64,000 bases of DNA, from contig NZ_PIOB01000005.1 of the NCBI RefSeq assembly GCF_002909255.1, forward strand, positions 1-64,000. The letters run 5' to 3'. A program made the translations under genes and the position numbers. Under the pieces are notes generated by a model, which saw only the letters and a program-made list of their open reading frames with translations, was not told the origin of the DNA and made no database searches. This document shows positions 59,029 through 64,000 of this stretch, in pieces. The first letter of the stretch is position 1, and every line of letters begins with the position of its first letter. This stretch comes from Arenibacter hampyeongensis (GTDB lineage Bacteria > Bacteroidota > Bacteroidia > Flavobacteriales > Flavobacteriaceae).

Positions 59029-61071
59029 ATGTCTTTTAAATTTTCAAAAAGAGAATTAATCTATCCTTTTTCAGTATTTGCAGTTTTAATGACTGTTGTT
59101 GCTCTTTTGTGGAACCTCTCCCTAAAGGCGGACAAAGAACTGCTTAGGAAGGAGATAGAGATTAATGGACTACTTCAATCCCAGGCATTTTTATCATCAG
59201 GTCAAAACAGTATAATTGCCTTGGAGAATCTTATGGAACGTATGGAAATGAGCCATGGGGATTATTTCCAATATTGGGAAGAGGATGCCGAGCTTATTCT
59301 AAAACAAAATCCTTCCTTTAAATTCGTGGAATGGATAGATAGTTCCCAAGTTATTAGAAAGATTATGCCATTTAAAGGCAATGAGGCAGCGGTAGGTTTG
59401 GATCTTTCGAATCATCCTCGGCAAGCTGAATGGCTGCGACATGTAAAGGATTCTTCAACCAACCTAACTTCTTGGATACCCTTAACACAGGGAGGACATT
59501 CTTTTTTGGTTGATGTTCCTGTTTTTTTTGGGGGAAAATTTCAGGGAACCATAACTGCTGGAATGGATTTTACCCTTACTTTCAATGAATTGGCATTGGG
59601 AATGGAAAACTATGCCATTGAAATAAAGGATGATAAGGGTGTCACTTTCTATAGATTCAATGATCCCGCTCCGAGCGACTTTAGTGAAGAACTTATTTTT
59701 GAAAGGTCCTATGAGGTGGATGAATTTGATGGCCAAAATTGGACTTTTTATTTAATGCCCCGTAATAAGGGGATATTGACAGGGAGAAAGAAATCGTCTT
59801 CAAGCATTTTAATTTTTGGAGTATTGATATCCCTGCTCATGAGTTTATTGATCTATTTTTATCAATCCTCCATTGGTGAGAACAAACGCTTTAGGGAATT
59901 AAATGTTAAGCTCAGGGATATCAATAAAAGTATTAGGGATGAGCGGATAAAAGCGGAAAGGGCTTCCAAGTCCAAAACCGAGTTTGTGTCCAACATGAGT
60001 CATGAGATCAGGACTCCTTTAAATGCTATTTTAGGTTTTATAGAAGTTTTAAAAGAGTCGAAAATTGATAGTTCCTTAAAGGAATATCTGTCTTTGATGG
60101 ATGTCTCTTCCAAAAAATTACTGTTGCTGGTGAACGATATTTTGGAGATAGATAAAATAGAATCCGGTCAGGTAACTTTTAAAAAGGACGTCTTTTCCCC
60201 ATCAGATGAACTTAGGAATATTATTAGTATCTATACGCCCAGTATTGAGGCTAAAGGCCTTTATGTGCGTTCGGAAATTGATTCGGTGGCCAAAATCCAC
60301 GTTATAGGCGACATTGGAAAGTTTGGCCAGATCCTCACCAATCTTTTAAGGAATGCCTTAAAATTTACCGAAGAGGGCGGAATAGATATTAGTTACGAAG
60401 AACGCGTAGTAAACAACGACCTAAATATTAACATCGGCATAAAGGATACAGGAATAGGAATTCCAAAAAGTAAGCTAAAAACTATATTTGACAGGTTTAC
60501 CCAAATAGATTCCGGTATCACAAAAAGGCATGAAGGTAGTGGGCTAGGGCTGTATATTACCTATCTTTTATTGGAATTGTTAGAGGGTCATATTGAAGTT
60601 GACAGTACGGAAAATGTGGGTTCGGAATTTATGATATCCCTTAAATTCCCAATAACGGAGGTGCAACCGGAAAAAAATGTTCCCGTTGCCAACGATGTAG
60701 ATTTAAGCGGGTTTAAGGTTTTGATCGTAGACGACAATAGAATAAATGTGGTTGTTCTAAAAAAGACCCTGGATACCTTTGGTATAAATACCTATTGGGT
60801 AGGCAATGGAAAAGAGGCTGTAATGGCTGTGGCCGAAAATGACTACGATTTGGTCTTTATGGATATTCATATGCCTGAAATGGATGGTTTTGAGGCTACC
60901 GTGGAAATAAGGAAGACCAATAAAGACCTTATTATTATTGGTTTCTCAGCGGATGTTACCAAGGAAACCATTCAAGGCGCCCTGGAAGTTGGAATGAACG
61001 ATTATTTTACAAAACCTATTTCGTTTGATAAGCTTAGACAGAATTTGTCCAATTATCTTATTCGGGTATAG
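59029..61071 (+). CDS. Hybrid histidine kinase with CHASE-type sensor
   Basis: A 680-residue signalling protein. TM1 at about 12-30; a periplasmic sensor (about 35-258) of the CHASE-like type with FKFVEWIDSSQVIRKIMPF and GHSFLVDVPVFFGGKFQGTITAGMDF; TM2 at about 259-278; a short coiled linker; HisKA with His325 (NMSHEIRTPLNAILGFIEVLK); HATPase_c with N-box LLRNALKFTEEGG and G-box GSGLGLYITYLLLE; and a C-terminal receiver with phospho-acceptor Asp612 (VFMDIHMPEMDG). It has no output domain, so it must pass its phosphate to another protein, not present in this window. It is monocistronic, with an exact -7 box at 58968. The sensed ligand is unknown. Confidence 0.94.
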   Translation: MSFKFSKRELIYPFSVFAVLMTVVALLWNLSLKADKELLRKEIEINGLLQSQAFLSSGQNSIIALENLMERMEMSHGDYFQYWEEDAELILKQNPSFKFVEWIDSSQVIRKIMPFKGNEAAVGLDLSNHPRQAEWLRHVKDSSTNLTSWIPLTQGGHSFLVDVPVFFGGKFQGTITAGMDFTLTFNELALGMENYAIEIKDDKGVTFYRFNDPAPSDFSEELIFERSYEVDEFDGQNWTFYLMPRNKGILTGRKKSSSSILIFGVLISLLMSLLIYFYQSSIGENKRFRELNVKLRDINKSIRDERIKAERASKSKTEFVSNMSHEIRTPLNAILGFIEVLKESKIDSSLKEYLSLMDVSSKKLLLLVNDILEIDKIESGQVTFKKDVFSPSDELRNIISIYTPSIEAKGLYVRSEIDSVAKIHVIGDIGKFGQILTNLLRNALKFTEEGGIDISYEERVVNNDLNINIGIKDTGIGIPKSKLKTIFDRFTQIDSGITKRHEGSGLGLYITYLLLELLEGHIEVDSTENVGSEFMISLKFPITEVQPEKNVPVANDVDLSGFKVLIVDDNRINVVVLKKTLDTFGINTYWVGNGKEAVMAVAENDYDLVFMDIHMPEMDGFEATVEIRKTNKDLIIIGFSADVTKETIQGALEVGMNDYFTKPISFDKLRQNLSNYLIRV

Positions 61072-61664
61072 TACGGTCTCTGCGGTGTTCTTCACCTTTT
61101 GCACAGCTTTATGGAGTTGACCATTTTTTTTCCTAGCCGAAATTTTGATTTTTTCATATTTCAAATTGATTAAACAGACTTTTCGCGCCTGGATAAAACA
61201 GGCTTCTAACAATCTCATTAATTGATTATTTAGTTATAACGAGTTTAAAATCAGTATTTAGCATTAATATTAGGATTTATTTTTCTGCCCTTGAAAATTA
61301 TTTCAAATAGAAAATCTACTTCGAATGCAAATTCTTTACTCCTAAATCATAATAGTAGAAAAAAACCGAAGGGACCAACGGATTGGTATTACTATTTCAA
61401 TTTAAACTTTATAAACGTTTCCTAGTATTAGGTTGGTATGATAATAGGGTAATACTGTCGTAGTTAGTGTTAAGGCTATTTAGTCAATAAGTTAGTCAAA
61501 TAATAAAAATTAAACCATTTACTCGCTAAGTGGGATATGAATGCTCTGACGCTTGCCCTGAGGTAATTGACTAAAAAACGGGTCCAATCAAAAAAAATAT
61601 TACTTTAGTACTAAGACAAGGATGAGTAATTCAGGGAATTTATCATTAAAAATCACTTTTTATT
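61072..61664. other. Intergenic stretch, no gene seen
   Basis: This 593-bp AT-rich region has only short frames broken by stops and no repeats or strong hairpins that I can identify. The promoter of the following heme-binding gene should be near its right end. Confidence 0.5.
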
Positions 61665-62177
61665 ATGCTTAAAAAGATATTAATAGGCCTAGCTATAGTT
61701 TTGATTTTGATTCAATTTGTCCGTCCAGATAAGAATATTTCAGATGACAATACATATGGTATTTCTACTAAATATAAAGTTCCCGAAGATGTTAATTACA
61801 TCTTGGATGTTTCCTGTATGGATTGCCATTCCAATAAGACTGAATATCCCTGGTACTCCAATGTTCAGCCTGTGGCCTGGTTTTTAAATGATCATGTGGT
61901 AGACGGCAAAAAGCATTTAAATTTTTCAAACTTCACAAAGTTGCCTTTGGCAATCCAATATCATAAATTCGAAGAGATTGTAGAAATGGTGGAAGAGAAG
62001 GAAATGCCAATACCGTCCTATACCTATTTTGGACTGCATCCTGAAGCCAACCTTACCCAAGTGCAACAGGACAAAATTATGGATTGGTCCAAGGCCCAAA
62101 TGGCATATTTAAAGGCTACATACCCTGCAGATAGTTTGGTAAGGAAGAAAAGACCTCAGAAATCCCCTTCAAAATAA
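61665..62177 (+). CDS. Heme-binding-domain protein
   Basis: A 170-residue protein with an N-terminal membrane anchor or signal segment (LIGLAIVLILIQFVR, about 7-21) and a periplasmic domain with the c-type heme motif CMDCH (Cys51, Cys54, His55) within YILDVSCMDCHSNKTEYPWYSNVQPVAWFLNDHVVDGKKHLNF. This matches the Haem_bd family of Bacteroidetes. It is likely a small membrane-bound cytochrome-like protein. A second potential ligand is the Met-containing EKEMPIPSYTYFGLHPEA. It has no obvious partner genes here. Confidence 0.88.
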   Translation: MLKKILIGLAIVLILIQFVRPDKNISDDNTYGISTKYKVPEDVNYILDVSCMDCHSNKTEYPWYSNVQPVAWFLNDHVVDGKKHLNFSNFTKLPLAIQYHKFEEIVEMVEEKEMPIPSYTYFGLHPEANLTQVQQDKIMDWSKAQMAYLKATYPADSLVRKKRPQKSPSK

Positions 62178-62477
62178 AAATTTAAGCTTGGCAATAATGG
62201 CAACTTGGTACATAGCCGTGCCCAGTGTGTGTCATTGGTAAGCAACATTGGAGTCATCTATATTAGGACTTTAGATCCACCTAACATTTTCACGATAAAA
62301 ATAGATTAAAACCTTGGATTCCTGGTCCTTCCTTAACACATGGAATCGTTCTGGTCACTTCTATTGGCAGTGACCCCATTTTTAGTCCGAGCTGTTGTGG
62401 AAAAATAAATTTCTTTTTTTTCATTAAAAACCTAGGGTGTTCCAATTAGGCTACGTCGTACTAATATAACACCTAGC
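62178..62477. other. Intergenic stretch before the FecR gene
   Basis: No sigma-factor gene is present here, although one usually precedes FecR. A short inverted repeat GTCACT-N9-AGTGAC lies at 62355-62375. Confidence 0.5.
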
Positions 62478-63629
62478 ATGATTCCATCCAATATAGAAAT
62501 AGGGATTCTTAAGTACCTCGATAAAACCGCCACGGCCAAACAGCTTCAAGAGTTGCAAGATTGGCTGGAAGATCCTTTGAACAAGGAGCTCTTCAATGAT
62601 TATGTGCTCATGCACTATGCAATCATTATGGGACTCAATAAAATGGATGATCAGCCGATGAAGGAAGAATTGATCCGTAAAATCCAGAAAGAGAAACCCG
62701 GCATTAAAAGATTACACCCGCAAATCCTACTTAAAATTGCTGCAGTATTGCTCTTACTCATAGGATTTGGTTATTTTTTCAATCAAAAATTCAATGAAGT
62801 CAATGTAGAAGAACTAATTGACCCCAACCAGATTACACTTCAGTTGGATAATGGAAACATAGAGGTTATTAGTGAAGATGGAAAGCGAAAGATAATCGAT
62901 GCAGAAGGAAACGAAGTGGGAGTGCAAAAAGGAAATACACTTAACTATAATGAAGGTGTTGATTCGGAAAAACTAATTCATAACCAGTTAAACATACCCA
63001 ATGGAAAGCAATTTGAATTGGTCCTGTCAGATGGCAGTACTGTATTTCTTAATTCAGGATCTTCCATAAAGTACCCGGTGAAATTTTTACCGGGCAGGAC
63101 CAGAGAAGTAGTCTTGACTGGAGAGGCCTATTTTGCTATTGAAAAAGATAGCATAGATCCATTTATTGTCAATATAAATGATTTAAAAGTTCGGGTTTTG
63201 GGCACGGAATTCAATCTTTCCTCTTATCCTGAAGATAAACAAGTTACTACAGTTTTGGTCACAGGATCGGTTGGCCTATACAAAGGTGATGTTTATGGGC
63301 CGGCAACTACCACTTTTATGAAGCCTGGTTTTAGGGGGGTGTATGACCATTCAAGTGGTAACATATCTCTGGACGAAGTGGACACCAGTCTGTTTACGAG
63401 TTGGAAATCGGGAAAACAGGTGTTTAGAAGTATGCAGTTTAAAAACATCATTAAGAAATTGGAGCGCACTTATAATGTTAGTATTGTAAACAATAATAAA
63501 GAACTGGGCGAACAGTATTTTAGTGCCAGTTTCGACAAGGATGAGCTAATGGTACAAATCTTCGCTTCCTTTAGGACAAGCTATAGGTTTGACTATACGA
63601 TTGAAAATGATAAAATAACCATAAACTAA
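62478..63629 (+). CDS. FecR-family anti-sigma regulator
   Basis: A 383-residue single-pass regulator. The cytoplasmic part (about 1-80: IGILKYLDKTATAKQLQELQDWLEDPLNKELFNDYVLMH) is the anti-sigma-like FecR N-terminus; the membrane helix is about 84-101; the periplasmic FecR domain is about 170-265 (PNGKQFELVLSDGSTVFLNSGSSIKYPVKFLPGRTREVVLTGEAYFAIE); the C-terminal DUF4974 domain starts near 310 (MQFKNIIKKLERTYNVSIVNNN). It transmits a signal from a TonB-linked receptor to an ECF sigma factor. The receptor gene follows, but no sigma gene lies upstream in the window. Confidence 0.95.
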   Translation: MIPSNIEIGILKYLDKTATAKQLQELQDWLEDPLNKELFNDYVLMHYAIIMGLNKMDDQPMKEELIRKIQKEKPGIKRLHPQILLKIAAVLLLLIGFGYFFNQKFNEVNVEELIDPNQITLQLDNGNIEVISEDGKRKIIDAEGNEVGVQKGNTLNYNEGVDSEKLIHNQLNIPNGKQFELVLSDGSTVFLNSGSSIKYPVKFLPGRTREVVLTGEAYFAIEKDSIDPFIVNINDLKVRVLGTEFNLSSYPEDKQVTTVLVTGSVGLYKGDVYGPATTTFMKPGFRGVYDHSSGNISLDEVDTSLFTSWKSGKQVFRSMQFKNIIKKLERTYNVSIVNNNKELGEQYFSASFDKDELMVQIFASFRTSYRFDYTIENDKITIN

Positions 63630-63759
63630 ACGGGAATACGATATGAATTAAAAGAAATAAACCGCAAATAGGCTCAAAAAAACTGGAAGATGCGCGAACA
63701 TCTCCCAGCCAAATACCAATGAGCAAATAAATACTCATCAAAATAATCAAAACAAAAAT

Positions 63760-64000
63760 ATGAAAATCCTTTTTAAAATGAGGGGTAGGCAGCTATGCCC
63801 CCCGGAATTTAGTTTAAAAATGAAGTTAACCACCATTTTACTCTTCATTGCACTATTTAATATTAGGGCTAATAACTATGCCCAAAATACACGAATAAGT
63901 CTGGATCTTAATGAGGTCTCCATTGAAAAAGTGTTAAATGAGATTGAATCCCATACCGAGTTTAAATTTCTCTATAATATAAAAGATGTGGATATCAGTA
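63760..64000 (+). CDS. Partial SusC/RagA-type TonB-linked receptor with STN domain
   Basis: Only the first 80 codons are in the window; the gene runs off the right edge. It starts at ATG 63760 (MKILFKMRGRQLCPPEFSLK), has a hydrophobic signal segment (TTILLFIALFNIRANNYAQ) and then enters an STN (secretin/TonB short N-terminal) domain: ISLDLNEVSIEKVLNEIE, then SHTEFKFLYNIKDVDIS. An STN domain directly behind a FecR gene is the standard start of a SusC-type receptor that signals through FecR. Polysaccharide or glycoprotein uptake is the usual role of SusC proteins; the substrate is unknown. Confidence 0.85.
   Translation, partial: MKILFKMRGRQLCPPEFSLKMKLTTILLFIALFNIRANNYAQNTRISLDLNEVSIEKVLNEIESHTEFKFLYNIKDVDIS

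Noticed and set aside
1-64000. CRISPR array or rRNA operon
   Set aside because: No regularly spaced identical repeats with unique spacers and no rRNA-like sequence were seen; the 75-bp elements are several kilobases apart.

Overview
The window looks like the chromosome of a marine flavobacterium (Bacteroidota, Flavobacteriaceae; an Arenibacter/Maribacter/Zobellia-like organism is an inference). The evidence is AT-rich DNA, promoters of the TAnnTTTG type, three large secreted proteases (two with clear type IX secretion tails), a SusC/RagA-type receptor with a FecR regulator, and flavobacterial gene blocks such as TPR-DUF4286-rsmA-mgtE.

Bases 1 to about 25,000 are accessory DNA. They start with the edge of a mobilisable element: a partial MobC-like gene, a candidate oriT and a parDE toxin-antitoxin pair. 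Small environmental-response genes follow: a propeller lipoprotein divergent from a membrane-anchored winged-helix regulator, a WYL regulator with an SRPBCC lipoprotein, and a Crp-like regulator with a sterol desaturase. This half also holds pseudogenes (an NTF2/SnoaL-like gene, a frameshifted GNAT gene, a shred of a winged-helix regulator), five copies of a roughly 75-bp palindromic repeat, and a serine resolvase. Two protease loci (M4 metalloprotease, S1 lysyl-endopeptidase-like) each have a small lipoprotein gene directly upstream. A membrane MutS-like ATPase and a sigma factor/membrane protein/hydrolase operon complete this half.

A tRNA-Leu(CAA) at 25.2 kb marks the change to core genes: prs, rplY, pth, a metzincin protease with its lipoprotein, ribF, an HTTM protein and serS. 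From 36.3 to 46.1 kb lies a membrane-remodelling cluster: two PAP2 phosphatases, a diacylglycerol-kinase-like enzyme, an LTA-synthase/EptA-like transferase, a COG4705 membrane protein, a TonB-type outer membrane protein and an OmpR-type two-component system. Five promoters in this cluster share one architecture, an 11-bp-spaced direct repeat of CTTTAAA/CTTTAGA exactly 9 bp before the -7 box. I read this as the operator of the local response regulator.

From 46.2 kb on, core genes resume: TPR protein, DUF4286, rsmA, mgtE, a 2-hydroxyacid dehydrogenase, a TM2 protein, an OlsF-like aminolipid synthase, aspartate kinase, fructose-1,6-bisphosphatase and a CHASE-type hybrid histidine kinase. The window ends in a FecR anti-sigma gene, without a sigma gene beside it, and the first 80 codons of a SusC-like receptor with an STN domain.
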